A stretch of 64,000 bases of DNA from positions 173,933,001 through 173,997,000 of the forward strand of contig NC_135787.1 in assembly GCF_051106095.1 (NCBI RefSeq). The letters are read 5' to 3'. The notes under the pieces are model-generated. The model was not told the DNA's origin, made no database searches, and saw only the letters and a list, made by a program, of their open reading frames with translations. The position numbers and the translations under genes were made by a program. Each line of letters starts with the position of its first letter. Positions within the stretch are counted from its first letter, which is position 1. Positions 12,968 to 24,054 of the stretch are shown here, one piece after another. Source of the stretch: Pogona vitticeps. Lineage: Eukaryota; Chordata; Lepidosauria; Squamata; Agamidae.

Positions 12968-13335
12968 TTCATAGAATCATAAAATAATTGAATTGGAAAG
13001 AGTATATAAGGCCATGGGGTCCAACCCCCTGCTCAAGGATGTAATCCAAATCAAAGCAGATCTGACATCCAGTTGTTCGATTTTCTCTTGAATGCCTCCA
13101 ATATGGGAGCACTCACCCCCTGTCAAGGTAATTGGTTCCATTGTTGTACTGCTCTAACAGTTAAAAGGTTTTTCTTTATATTCAGCCTCAATCCATCTGC
13201 CTGTAGTTTGAGCCTATGATTACGTGTCCTGCACTCTGGGATGATCAAGAACAGATGATGCCTCTCCTCTACATGACTGTTTTTCAAGTATTTGAAAAGT
13301 TTGATCACATCTCCCTTCTATCCCCTTTTCTCAAG
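12968..13335 (-). mobile_element. CR1 LINE 3' end
   Basis: The plus strand begins tcatagaatcataaaataat, the complement of the CR1 octamer-repeat tail, and continues ggccatggggtccaaccccc. The minus strand encodes the CR1 ORF2 C-terminus: MIKLFKYLKNSHVEERHHLF, then RLNIKKNLLTVRAVQQWNQL. 5'-truncated, as usual for CR1. Confidence 0.92.
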
Positions 13336-13639
13336 GCTAAACATGTTCATGTATTTCCTCATAGGGCTTCGTTTCCATTCCCCTGATCATCCTCAGAGGA
13401 GTAGAAACCAGAAAGAGAGAAAACAACCTTGCGTGTGGGAGAAGAGGGAGCAGAGTGAAAGTCAGAATTAGCCCCAGAATAGACCTGCAAGGGGAAAAAA
13501 AAACGGGGTGGGAGAGAAAAGAAATAGAAGAGAAAGGGGAATTGCTGGGCATTCTAGAAGGGGGGGGGGGAAGACTCATGACAGCTGAGAGGAAGACTGG
13601 ATCACTGGGTGGGTCCATGGGTCGACCTCCAGCGTTTAA

Positions 13640-13715
13640 CCCTCCTGCTTTGCAGATTCTTTACCAGCAGAATTCACTATGCCACAATGATAGCTACATT
13701 ACATTTTCTACATGG
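13640..13715. repeat. Repeat copy with the empty site
   Basis: Matches 18214-18345 without the insertion; cacaatgatagct occurs once. The two copies are 4.6 kb apart in direct orientation, on either side of the minisatellite. Confidence 0.75.
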
Positions 13716-14445
13716 ACATGTGAACCACTAGGTGATCAGAGGCAGCCGCTTCCCTCAGGCAGCAGATTTTGCAGTACCAGTGTATTTTTGCAGTCTATCC
13801 AAGGCATGGCTCCACATCAGTTTTAATGTACAGCCATCTCCAAATTATTGCCCATCTCCATTTCCTCAGTTGTGGCACTGGCATGAGAGTTTGGGCTGTA
13901 AACTTCTTTGAAGTGGCATATTTTCTCCCCACTTGTACTCTGCAGGGAGCTGTCCATGGAGTGCTCATGGTGTTGATGAAGATGAGGCTTGCCAGGTCTC
14001 AGAGAATGAGCTGCAGTGCCAGGAAGTGGCTGTGCTTCCCTGAATCTCCACGCCAGGCAGACAAATGTCAGGAGGAGAGGTGGAAGAGAAGGAATGAGTC
14101 TCGTTTATTGTTTAGGGGTGGTCATAGTGTTTGGGTACACAACTCCAACCCTCTCTGAATGGCACAAGGGCTCACTGGCTTCCTGCATGTCTTGGACACA
14201 TATTTAGGAAGTCGTATAGGGGACCAACGGTGCCTCTCCCACTCCTTCACGCCTGCAGACACATTACGTTCCCACTGTTGAAGAGGGTCCTGCCTCTTGT
14301 GACATCACAAGGCCCCACATCATGACCTCACAGAGACCCATCCCATGGCATTGGGACCCAGATATAATGAGGGGATGGGGAAGATGCTCCAATGAAACCC
14401 CGTGACAAACAAGACAACACTTCAAAACCATTCCACAAAAATACT

Positions 14446-14451
14446 TTTATT
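14446..14451 (-). terminator. Possible poly(A) signal left of the minisatellite
   Basis: AATAAA on the minus strand, within an A/T-rich context. It lies about 2.1 kb downstream of a TATA-like gataaaagg at 16575-16583 on the same strand. The pair could bound a transcription unit spanning the array. Chance occurrence is quite possible. Confidence 0.25.
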
Positions 14452-14619
14452 GATTTTTGAAGAGGCTAAATGGGTATACCAGTCTTCAGGGGAGACAACA
14501 GCCTGGTTCAGCTCCAGCAGGACGCCTGCCTTCTGGTCCCTCGCATCACCCTGGGGAAGAGGAAGCCTCGGGCCCTGCAAGAGAGAGAAAAACAACAACT
14601 AAGGGGCGAGCTCGTCAAC

Positions 14620-16445
14620 TGCTGTCAACCGGCTTCAACCCAGGCATATCCACCGACCAATGTTCTGGCAACTTCATCCCGAAGTTCCGCCTGCCAACAT
14701 CCACCGGCTTCTACCAGGAATATCCACCCGTTCATCTCTTCCACTCCGCTACTGAAGCCAGCCTCCGCCAGCTCCCGAATGCTTGGGTCACACACACACC
14801 CCGGCAGCATCCCCATGGAACACCAGCCAGCCCATTCACACACACATTCACACACACACACAACGTCCACTGGCTTCCACCAGGAATATCCACCCATTCA
14901 TCTCTTCCACTCTGCTTCTGAAGCCAGCCTCCGCCAGCTCCCGAATGCTTGGGTCACACACACACACCCCGGCAGCATCCCCATGGAACACCAGCCAGCC
15001 CATTCACACACACATTCACACACACACACAACGTCCACTGGCTTCCACCAGGAATATCCACCCATTCATCTCTTCCACTCTGCTTCTGAAGCCAGCCTCT
15101 GCCCGCTCCCGAATGCTTGGGTCACACACACACCCCGGCAGCATCCCCATGGAACACCAGCCAGCCCATTCACACACACATTCACACACACACACAACAT
15201 CCACTGGCTTCCACCAGGAATATCCACCCATTCATCTCTTCCACCCTGCTTCTGAAGCCAGCCTCCGCCAGCTCCCGAATGCTTGGGTGACACACACACC
15301 CCGGCAGCATCCCCATGGAACACCAGCCAGCCCATTCACACACACATTCACACACACACACAACATCCACTGGCTTCCACCAGGAATATCCACCCATTCA
15401 TCTCTTCCACTCTGCTTCTGAAGCCAGCCTCCGCCAGCTCCCGAATGCTTGGGTCACACACACACCCCGGCAGCATCCCCATGGAACACCAACCAGCCCA
15501 TTCACACACACATTCACACACACAGAGACAACATCCACTGGCTTCCACCAGGAATATCCACCGGTTCATCTCTTCCACTCCGCTTCTGAAGCCAGCCTCC
15601 GCCAGCTCCCGAATGCTTGGGTGACACACACACCCCGGCAGCATCCCCATGGAACACCAGCCAGCCCATTCACACACACATTCACACACACACACAACAT
15701 CCACTGGCTTCCACCAGGAATGTCCACCGGTTCATCTCTTCCACTCCGCTTCTGAAGCCAGCCTCCGCCAGCTCCCGAATGCTTGGGTCACACACACACC
15801 CCGGCAGCATCCCCATGGAACACCAGCCAGCCCATTCACACACACATTCACACACACACAGAGACAACATCCACTGGCTTCCACCAGGAATATCCACCCA
15901 TTCATCTCTTCCACTCTGCTTCTGAAGCCAGCCTCCGCCAGGTCCCGAATGCTTGGGTCACGCACACACTCCGGCAGCATCCCCATGGAACACCAGCCAG
16001 CCCATTCACACACACATTCACACACACACACACAACATCCACTGGCTTCCACCAGGAATATCCACCCGTTCATCTCTTCCACTCCGCTTCTGAAGCCAGC
16101 CTCCACCAGCTCCCGAATGCTTGGGTCACACACACACTCCGGCAACATCCCCATGGAACACCAGCCAGCCCATTCACACATATTTCAGAACAGAACACAC
16201 GCCTGGGCTTCCATCCACCAATATCCACCAAGCTTCCGTCAGCTGGTTTCAGGAGGCAAACATCCACCGGCTTCATCCGCCAACCTCTGCCGGCCTCCGC
16301 CTTGCGGCCTCAACCAGCTTCCTCAGGCAGATTCCACCAGCTTCTGTCTGCCAACGTCCACCGACTTCCCCCCGGTCCATTGCTGACATCAGCCGGCTTC
16401 AAGCCACGGATCTCCGCCAGCCTCGAGCTGTTAACTCGCAAGCCC
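14620..16445. repeat. Minisatellite (VNTR), nine units of about 168 bp with degenerate ends
   Basis: The anchor gcttgggt recurs at 14781, 14947, 15115, 15281, 15447, 15615, 15781, 15951 and 16119. Spacings are 166, 168, 166, 166, 168, 166, 170 and 168. Each unit has two (CA)n tracts, gcagcatccccatggaacac and a tccactggcttccacc block; differences between units are mostly CA-tract length and single bases. Degenerate fragments of the tccaccggcttc sub-repeat extend left to about 14620 and right to about 16445, so the array seems to have grown from a shorter ancestral repeat. The frames stay open because the unit lacks stops, not because it codes. Confidence 0.97.
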
Positions 16446-16574
16446 ACTTAGCAAGTTCAAAACTTGCCTTGGGCAGAAGGGCTGGGTCCCCTGCAGCCAC
16501 CACTGACACTCTCTCTGCTGGGCTCCCTACGGCCACTGGTCTCCCCTCTGGTCTCCTGCCCTGCCTAGCAAGCC

Positions 16575-16583
16575 CCTTTTATC
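16575..16583 (-). promoter_or_regulatory. TATA-like sequence right of the minisatellite
   Basis: The minus strand reads gcagataaaaggggc, a good TATA box by eye, in an otherwise GC-rich stretch with tgacctcac nearby. It points into the minisatellite. No coding exon follows. Weak evidence alone. Confidence 0.25.
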
Positions 16584-17124
16584 TGCCAGCAGAGAGGTGT
16601 GGCTCCTGTGAGGTCACAAAGACCCAGGAGGATGGGGTTGGGTTCCCAAGGGAGCAGCACCCTCGGGATTGGCTGTCCTGAAGATGATGTCAACAGCCCC
16701 TCTGATCATGTGATTTACCCACAGAAGCTTGCCATTTTATATGATTTTTATATATGTATTTTCATTTGTGGCCTATAAATGTACCACCTGTCACCAATCT
16801 CTCTGATTAACTCTCCCCATGTTGATCTTCTGACAGGATTCTAGGCTGTCACTCCAAAAAGTTATCTTCCAGCATCTGCACAAAAAGGAACTTTTTCTGA
16901 GCTAGGGGAAAAAATGAAAGTAATAATTGAATAAGGATGGGTACAGTAACACAATGCAGCCTTTGACCCTTTGGGGGTCTCTCTCGCTCTCTCTATTTGC
17001 TTCTTTTTGGACATTTTTTTCTTGTACTTGCCATGCAAAAGGTAGCATAAGGAGCCAATTTAAAGAAGACCTAAGTGTTTGAAACACATACCAGTATTTT
17101 AACACCATCCCTGCACTATCAAAT

Positions 17125-17310
17125 ATGCAGCTGTGTTTCAAAGATGCCCCCAGCCTTTGGAACTCCCTCCCACTGGAAGCCAGACTTGCCCCATCTTTGT
17201 TGTCCTTTCATAAGCAGGCAAAGATCTTTGTCTTCAGTCAAGCTTTCACTTATTGACTGGCTGCCTGGATTGGGATTTTGAATGGACTGTTGTGACTTAT
17301 TGCTTTGAAC
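17125..17310 (+). mobile_element. L2-type LINE C-terminal fragment
   Basis: Sequence such as ctttggaactccctcccact and gccagacttgccccatcttt corresponds to the FWNSLPxxxRxAPSL motif of L2-type elements. Frames are broken. Confidence 0.6.
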
Positions 17311-17872
17311 GTGTTTTTGGTGTTGATTTTGTTTACTGTTTTTAGTGGGGTATTTGTTCCTGCAAACCCCTTTGTCCAGCAGCTTTTTAAGTGTGGCTGT
17401 TAGGGACTGAATCTGAAACTTCCTGTATGCCGGACTTGCTGCCAGCCTCTGAACTGAGTTGCTCCTGTCACATTCTCCATTGCTGATGCCATCATTGGCC
17501 TTAGGTGGCATTCGGTTATGGATTCCAGGCAGTAAATTTAACTATTATCGTGCTTGCATACTTGTGTTTGCAGAAGGTTTGAGTAACTTGCTCTGGCTAA
17601 TTGAAAGGTCTCAAGGAGTGTCTGGGTCACATGCCTGGTCATGTGCCTGATTTGTTCAACCAGATGTACTCCAGCACTTCATCAATCAGCTGCAGGTAGC
17701 CATGGCAACTTACTCAAATCTTATGCAAGTGCCAATGGGATTTCAATTAAAATGTCTTTAAATTGAAAGTACTTCCTTTCTGTCTCCCTTTCAGCATTGA
17801 ACACATTACTGCAGAAGTGCTGCAGACAGTTGGGTAGACATCTGTTTCTCTCAGGCTGGGCATACAGTAGGA

Positions 17873-17935
17873 TCCCGGTATCTGCTGGATGAGTATCCAT
17901 GTTTTCACTTATCTGTGGTCTGAAATTTTGAAAAC
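17873..17935 (+). mobile_element. Tigger-like terminal fragment
   Basis: tacagtaggatcccggtatc followed by tgagtatccatgttttcac and ttatctgtggtctga is the usual beginning of this family. The far end is not seen. Confidence 0.4.
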
Positions 17936-18213
17936 GATTGAAAGGGGGGGGGGAATCAAGAAATAAGTATTTTCACAATGTATTTACCTGAACTGGCCAC
18001 TCCAGGCAGCCAGAGACCATGCTATGTATTGTTGTGGTGGTTCAGTTGAGGGCTTAACTGAGACCAGGCTGTGAGTGTTGAAGGGAATCAGCCAAGGAGT
18101 GCATCTGGAAGCGATGACTAATCTACAGAATAAAATCAATAGAAATTACAGGTACACAACGGTGCCATTCCTTTTTTTAAAAAAACCCTGTCTGGTTCTG
18201 GAAACTATGACAA

Positions 18214-18345
18214 TGCAGTCAGCACTCCTGCTTTGCAGATTCTTTACCAGCTGAATTCACTATGCCACAATGATAGCTAGAATAGAATACTTTATTACGA
18301 TCAACAGATCAGATGTCACAATGATAGCTACGTTACGTTTGCTAT
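18214..18345. repeat. Repeat copy with a nested 35-bp insertion
   Basis: About 70 bp match 13640-13715 (tgctttgcagattctttacc, then cactatgccacaatgatagct). Here a 35- to 38-bp insert starting agaatagaatactttatt is flanked by a 13-bp duplication cacaatgatagct (18266-18278 and 18317-18329). The copy at 13640 has the uninterrupted site. Confidence 0.8.
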
Positions 18346-18393
18346 GAACTTTTGGAAAACTGGATGCCTTCAAGGCTTACATCTTTGTTACTA

Positions 18394-18995
18394 TACAGTA
18401 GGACCCTCTATCCATAGGGCGGAGGTCCCCAACCCCATGTCTATGGCCTGGTGCTGGTCCGTAGCCTGAGCTGAACCGGGCCGCAGACTTCCTGCCCCCT
18501 GCGCACGTACTCACACACACAAAGCTGATTTGTGCATGCTGTGCATGCCCATGTGAGCCCTGCGCTGCCGTTTGTGCATGCATACAAGTGAGCGAGCTTG
18601 CATAAGTGTCACACCACGTTTGTTCACCCACACACACTCATTGGGACTCACTCGTTCGCACATGCCCATGAGCTTGGGGGGGTGCCCCGCCTTCCCCAGC
18701 CGGTCCGCAGGGTGAAAAAGGTTGGGGACCCGTATCATAGAGCATAGATCAGGGTTATACAAAGGGTTGCGCCGTGTGTTCCCCAGTACCAAATCAAACC
18801 AAGGGCTTCCTTGAGTTGTGGTATATGTGTTACTAGTGAGAAAGTGGTCAAGCAAGGAAACCACCCAGCCATGTTTCCTTACAGAAAATGAAAAAAAAAA
18901 TCCTGGAAGTCGTACTGATATGGTATATTCTCACATTCCCACTCCCTAACCATAATTGCTGATCCACAGAAAGAATTAACCACAGATAAGTTACA
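18394..18995 (+). mobile_element. Tigger-like DNA transposon fragment interrupted by a hAT
   Basis: The start tacagtaggaccctctatcc and an internal part near 18960-18995 (gctgatccacag, aaccacagataag) are typical of Tigger-like non-autonomous elements. The hAT at 18420-18734 splits it. A second, separate start of the same type is at 17873. Confidence 0.4.
18420..18734. mobile_element. Non-autonomous hAT element, about 315 bp
   Basis: Ends ggaggtccccaacc and ggttggggaccc are inverted. The flanks ccataggg and tcatagag give an 8-bp TSD with two mismatches. The interior (tggtccgtagcctg, gaaccgggccgca) matches the common hAT type whose copies also occur at 40846 and 51598. Confidence 0.75.
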
Positions 18996-18999
18996 ATGT

Positions 19000-21520
19000 C
19001 CATTTTAGCATATAGTGACCAACATCAGGTTGCAGAAACAAGTGACTGGTGCTACTGGGAACAGGCTTCTCACCACCAGAGAGAACATATCCTCCACTCA
19101 CAAATGTGTAGGCATCCAGGAACCTACTGCATTTGCAGGACATCACAAGATTAAAACACCCACAGTATGTACTAAACATCCCCAGCCCTCTTGATGTCAG
19201 GTTTTATTTCTCTGCATACAGAAATGACACTTCAATAGTCTCATGATCCACTGGAGAGCCAAGTTTGGCCACCCAGGCATCTGCTATGCTGCAGCAATGA
19301 ATGCCATTAGACCCAGTTCCAGCTATTCTTTTCCCCCCTATTGTGCAGTGTTTGGTGTGTTTGTGTGTTGCGGGGGGGGGGCATGGAACTAATTCCTTCA
19401 CTCCTTGATACCAGCCTAACAGGTATCACTTCAATCTGGCAGGTAATTTTGTTGATCTGTTAATCATTTACGTTAACAAAGGCTTAAAGGGTACAATATG
19501 CGCATGGAGGTATAATCAGAGACAAGTAATATTGTTTTCACAGTTGGCACCAAATCCACGAACCAAGTCACACCTTGACTATAAGGGTTAAAATCCAGTA
19601 GTAACTTGCAACTAGAGTAGGCCCATTGGATGAATGGAATTTACAGGGAAGTTGACTCACTGATTCAATGGGCCTGCTCTAGTTGTGATTTCACCCAAGA
19701 TGTTTGCATTTATACTCCTCTGACATATGAAATTTCATACAATAAATATAGGCTTAAATCCTAAACAATGATGTAGTGGAACAAGGGCTTGTTGGAACTT
19801 CATTTGCAAAGACAGTGACATTTCTTCCATGCTTTCTTGTCCCTTCAGGTCTAAACGACAATCCTCACAGAAACAGTCGAGCTCCTTCTGTTGTGGGTGT
19901 TTGTTTGTTGGTTTTTTGTTTTTTTTAAATATGGTTGAATAGTTAGCTGAATTTTGGGATTCTTTCTGAAGGTTTGGCTAGGATTGTCATAATCAGCTCC
20001 TATACTATCCTGCACCCATCGTGCCTGATCCGGCTTCAGCTTCTAGTCTTTCTCATGCCAGGTACCAGCTCCTGGCAACATGATGGGAGGAGTAAAAAGA
20101 CCTGGCGTCTTCTCCTTGTGCTGGAATGGCACTCCGGCTCATTACCCATCCCTTCTTTTCCCATGTGCCAGTGCTGTGACCCTCAGAGAGAGAGAGAGGA
20201 AGCAGAAGCAGTCCAGCTATTGTGTTTATTTCCAGTTGCTTGACCTACTGAACTTTACTGGTTGAGTCAAGTTGCTGACTTTATGGGGTTCTGGTGGGGA
20301 GGGCTGAGAAGAGTATCACATGCATTTCAGCTGTGTTATCAGAAACCCTCAATCACAATGGTTTCCCTTCCTTTGCTAAAGGAAACTTATGAAAGAGGCT
20401 AGAAAGGTCGTCAGATCAACAGGCCATGAGGTTATAGCTGAGACAGAAAAGACTCTTATCTAAGGGCTAATATGACAAAGCTTATCCACCTGAAATGGTA
20501 TCCCAGCAAACACTAGGTCTCTTGACTCACAGTTGCATGGATTATTTAAACATTGCTGGGGCAGTAGGGGTGTCTTGGCAAAACAAGTAACTCCACAACC
20601 CTTCAGTTCTGGTGCAATTGCCAAAAACGGTGCTGACCCCCTTAACTTGTAATATTTAAAGGGAAGAGTTAGCGGATTGCACCAATGCTGTATTCAGAAG
20701 TCCAGAGGTTCTACGAAAAGATCTTTTCAGGCTACTCATTAATTTGATCCCAATTTATATGATTTAAACAGAAAGCAGAAAGATGCAAGAGGAGAATGCA
20801 TGAGACAAGATAGAGGAAATGTATGTGCCCGCTGAAAATGACTAGTTATGGGAAATATCAACATGTAAAAGCTTCCTTTATCTGCTCTAAGGATTTGGCT
20901 ATACCCAGTGGAACATTTCCTTCTGCCATCTAAAAATGACACATGCACAAGTAATGGATCTCAAAAACAACTTTTGTAAGTTTCCTCTGTTTCAAAAGCT
21001 GTTTGCCCAATGACACGAAGGGCTGCTGGTCAAAAAGAACACACCCACGTCCCCTGGCTGTGATGCAATGTAAAAGCTTGGCCGTTCTTTGCATTCTTGC
21101 CAAAAGCTACACAGAAACCTTTGCCTGGCCATAAATCCCATTCCGTTTAAAAGGCAAAGAGCTCAATCTAAGAGTGCATGTGCCAGAGCTACAGACAATA
21201 CAGAGGCCTGCAAGGAAAAGATGCCAGTTTTTTTTTTCATGGACGTAAACAACAAGCCATTATTGGCTAGTGGCCAGGCTGGCTGGTGCATGCTGGGAGT
21301 TTTGGTTCAGAAAAGGGCATTTTCCATGATATGCAGATTAAGACACCATGTTAGCACAAAAGACAATAGGCATAAAGCTTGGCACTCGTAAACCCAAACT
21401 ACATCCTGAAACTGAACAAGCAGGTTGATGTACACCTGGGTTTTAATCCATCTAAACTGCAAATCAAAGTATTCAGTGTAACAAATTAAGGGGCAAAGCC
21501 AAAAAACAACACAAAATTTT
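19000..21520. other. Intergenic, nothing recognised except small repeats
   Basis: One inverted repeat at 19612-19691. No splice-supported exon on either strand. Confidence 0.6.
19612..19691. repeat. Short inverted repeat
   Basis: aactagagtaggcccattg and caatgggcctgctctagtt are inverted about 75 bp apart. A related, longer diverged copy occupies about 21885-22130. Family not recognised. Confidence 0.5.
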
Positions 21521-23645
21521 CTAATTTGCTAAAAATAATTTATTATTCTCTAATCTTTACAGAGTAAAAGGTCCTACATGGGAATATATGGAACTGGTAT
21601 GCCCAACTGGTTGCCTTCATTAGGTACAATGTGTTTCAAAGTTCATCTTTGAAGTGCTCCCATCAACCTCCAAGAGGAAAACTTTGTAATCTGTACAATA
21701 GGATTGAGGTGAAGAATCTGTTTTAAAGCTTCTCTCTTTCCTGGACTGAAGGTGGGCTTTGGGATAACTGCCTGTCTTCATCCCCTGTCAGCTAAGAAGT
21801 CCATGTCCACCATTTCAAGGTAAGATTGTGCAGGACTATTCACACCCTTGCTTCTTTGAACACAGGGAATGAAATCCTGTTGCTTAGTGCAGTCAATAAT
21901 GCTAGAGTAGGCCCATTAATTCAGTGGAGATTTGGTGAGGCAACCCCTCGATAAATTTTATTTATTCAAACTGGTTTACTCTACTTGCTACTTACTTTAG
22001 TGCAATAGTTTGCAACTAGAAACAACCCACTTGAATCAATGGAATTTATGGGCGACTTTACTCACCAAATCCACACTGATTCAGTGAGACTACTTTAGTG
22101 CACCTTACCCTACTAAGTAACAGGATTTCAGCCACTGACACCTGTGTAGACATCAAGGGCAGAACACATATCAAAGGTCCGCCTGAAGACCCAGTTCCTT
22201 GTGGATCTCTTGTCAATTTTCACAATCAAATTAAGAAAAATGGTGAAAGTGATTGTGCGCATAGATTCTCAATGTAGGGGAAAGGTGCTTTTCTATGGAA
22301 GGTCTACAATTCGAAGTGTGTTGCTTTCCTGAATAAGACCATGTAACTCACAAGGGTAATGTGTTTTTTTTTTACAAAATAGTTTAGTGACAAAACAAGT
22401 TCAGGTGGGTGAAGAGCCTCTCCTTTGGGAGAAACCACAGAAAAGCCGAAACCGAGTGGCAAGGACAAGGAAGAAAAATCAAATCTATGCCTCTGCATTG
22501 TTGGTGGATTAGGTTTCTATCTCAAAACAAGGAATAAAGATTGGCCTTCCAAGAAGGCTGACACTGGGTGACAGAAGATTTCTAAAAACCCCAAGACTCC
22601 CAGAAATTAGGCAATCACATACTGAAGAAGAGTGGATGGGAGCAGCCTTACAGGAAGATTGTCACAAACAATAACATACTTCATTAAGAGGCCTTTAAGG
22701 TACCAGCAACATTTCACTCACAGCAGCCGTAACATGATTTTACATTTACATTCATAAATATATACATATATTAAAAAGATATCACAACACATTAAGTATT
22801 TATAAAGGCAAAAAAATCCCTTTTCCTAAAAAGTAACACCTGATTAAGCCACCACCACCACCCCTGCCAATTTCAGCAATCAGAAGAAACTGAGACGAGA
22901 ATCCATTGATCAGGAAGACATCCATTGTGAGCAGGTACAATATAAACATATTCAGAAGCAGGTGAGGGATTTGGAAATAACTCAGCACAGAGAAGACGTT
23001 TGTGTTATGTTTTCATATCCAATGCACATACGCTGTACACTTGACTATGTTGAATTTGTGTTGTATTTCCCCCTACTAAATTCAAACCAGGAACAGGCAA
23101 AGTAGCAATAGAGGGCTAGATCAGACAAAAATTTGTCCCATGTATATGGCAGGAAGTGAGGGCATCCCTTTGTTCCCAGTCTACACTAAATACCTACATG
23201 ACAACATAATTGATGGGGGGGTGTTTTTTAAGAACCTGCAGTACAATGTAGATAGAGAGTATAGCTGATGTCCCGAGTAAAACCTGGGAATGGATGCAAG
23301 AGAAGGCTACCATGTTGGATTATGTGTGTGTGTGCATATGCAACTTTTGTGGACATCTGGAAACATCTTAAAAATATGAAGCATATCAGGTAGGCAACAA
23401 GGGAATGCATGGCTACAATGCATGAGACACCCCTACAACTATGACTCTCCTTTATTGAATTTACAGGGCAAAACACTAATCAGAAAACCACCACAGTGTG
23501 TGTTGGCTACCCCAAACCACCACCTCATGGTCAGATTCCCCTGTTCCTCGACATGCTTTTATACAACATGTTTGGAAATACTGCATTACATTTAATGTGT
23601 TCATGTTGCATTAACTTTTGCATTAACAGAAACACAAACCAACTG

Positions 23646-24054
23646 AAGAATGATATATATTCTCAAAGGCTTTCACGGACGGGATCTGATGGTTGTTGTA
23701 GGTTTTTCGGGCATTTTGGGCATGTTCTTAAGATTTTTCTTCCTAACGTTTCGCCAGTCTCTGTGGCCGGCATCTTCAGAGGATAGGAGTCAGAACTCTG
23801 TCTGTGCTCTGGTGCAGTTTGTGGGATAGTATATGGAATGTCAGGAAGAAAAACCTTAAGAACATGGCCAAACAGCCTGAAAAACCTACAACAACCATAA
23901 AGCAGTGGTCCCCAACCTTGGGCCTCCAGATGTTCTTGGACTTCAATTCCCAGAACTCCTGGCCAGCAGAGGTGGTGGTGAAGGCTTCTGGGAGTTGTAG
24001 TCCAAGAACATCTGGAGGCCCAAGGTTGGGGACCACTGCCATAAAGAATGATAT
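23646..24054 (-). mobile_element. Penelope-like repeat with inverted arms and a hAT nested in it
   Basis: An 11-bp direct repeat aagaatgatat at 23646-23656 and 24044-24054 bounds the whole insertion. Inside, 23691-23750 and 23836-23896 are inverted copies of each other (ggttgttgtaggttttt... and its complement). The hAT copy A sits near the right end. The minus-strand phrase with cgaaacgt is a widespread squamate repeat that I think is Penelope-derived, but I cannot confirm the family. Confidence 0.55.
23903..24038. mobile_element. hAT miniature foldback element, 136 bp, copy A
   Basis: Near-perfect inverted repeat from cagtggtccccaacc to ggttggggaccactg. The TSD ccataaag is exact at 23895-23902 and 24039-24046. 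It is about 97% identical (four differences by eye) to the copy at 35069-35204, so the family was active recently. The right arm carries, on the minus strand, a ZNF143-like ggactacaactcccagaa. Confidence 0.96.

Larger units (their letters stand above)
11250..14440. other. Intergenic, repeats only
   Basis: Apart from a SINE, a CR1 end and the 13640 repeat I see nothing with gene structure. The segment 14270-14400 with tgacatcacaagg and gacctcacagaga resembles the right flank of the minisatellite in style. Confidence 0.6.

Noticed and set aside
14781-16190. Regular direct repeats resembling a CRISPR array or a repeat-protein gene
   Set aside because: Units are contiguous with no unique spacers, the genome is vertebrate, and frames rotate between units with no codon bias; it is a minisatellite.
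17119-17511. A 130-codon minus-strand frame
   Set aside because: It is antisense to an L2-type fragment and has no support of its own.
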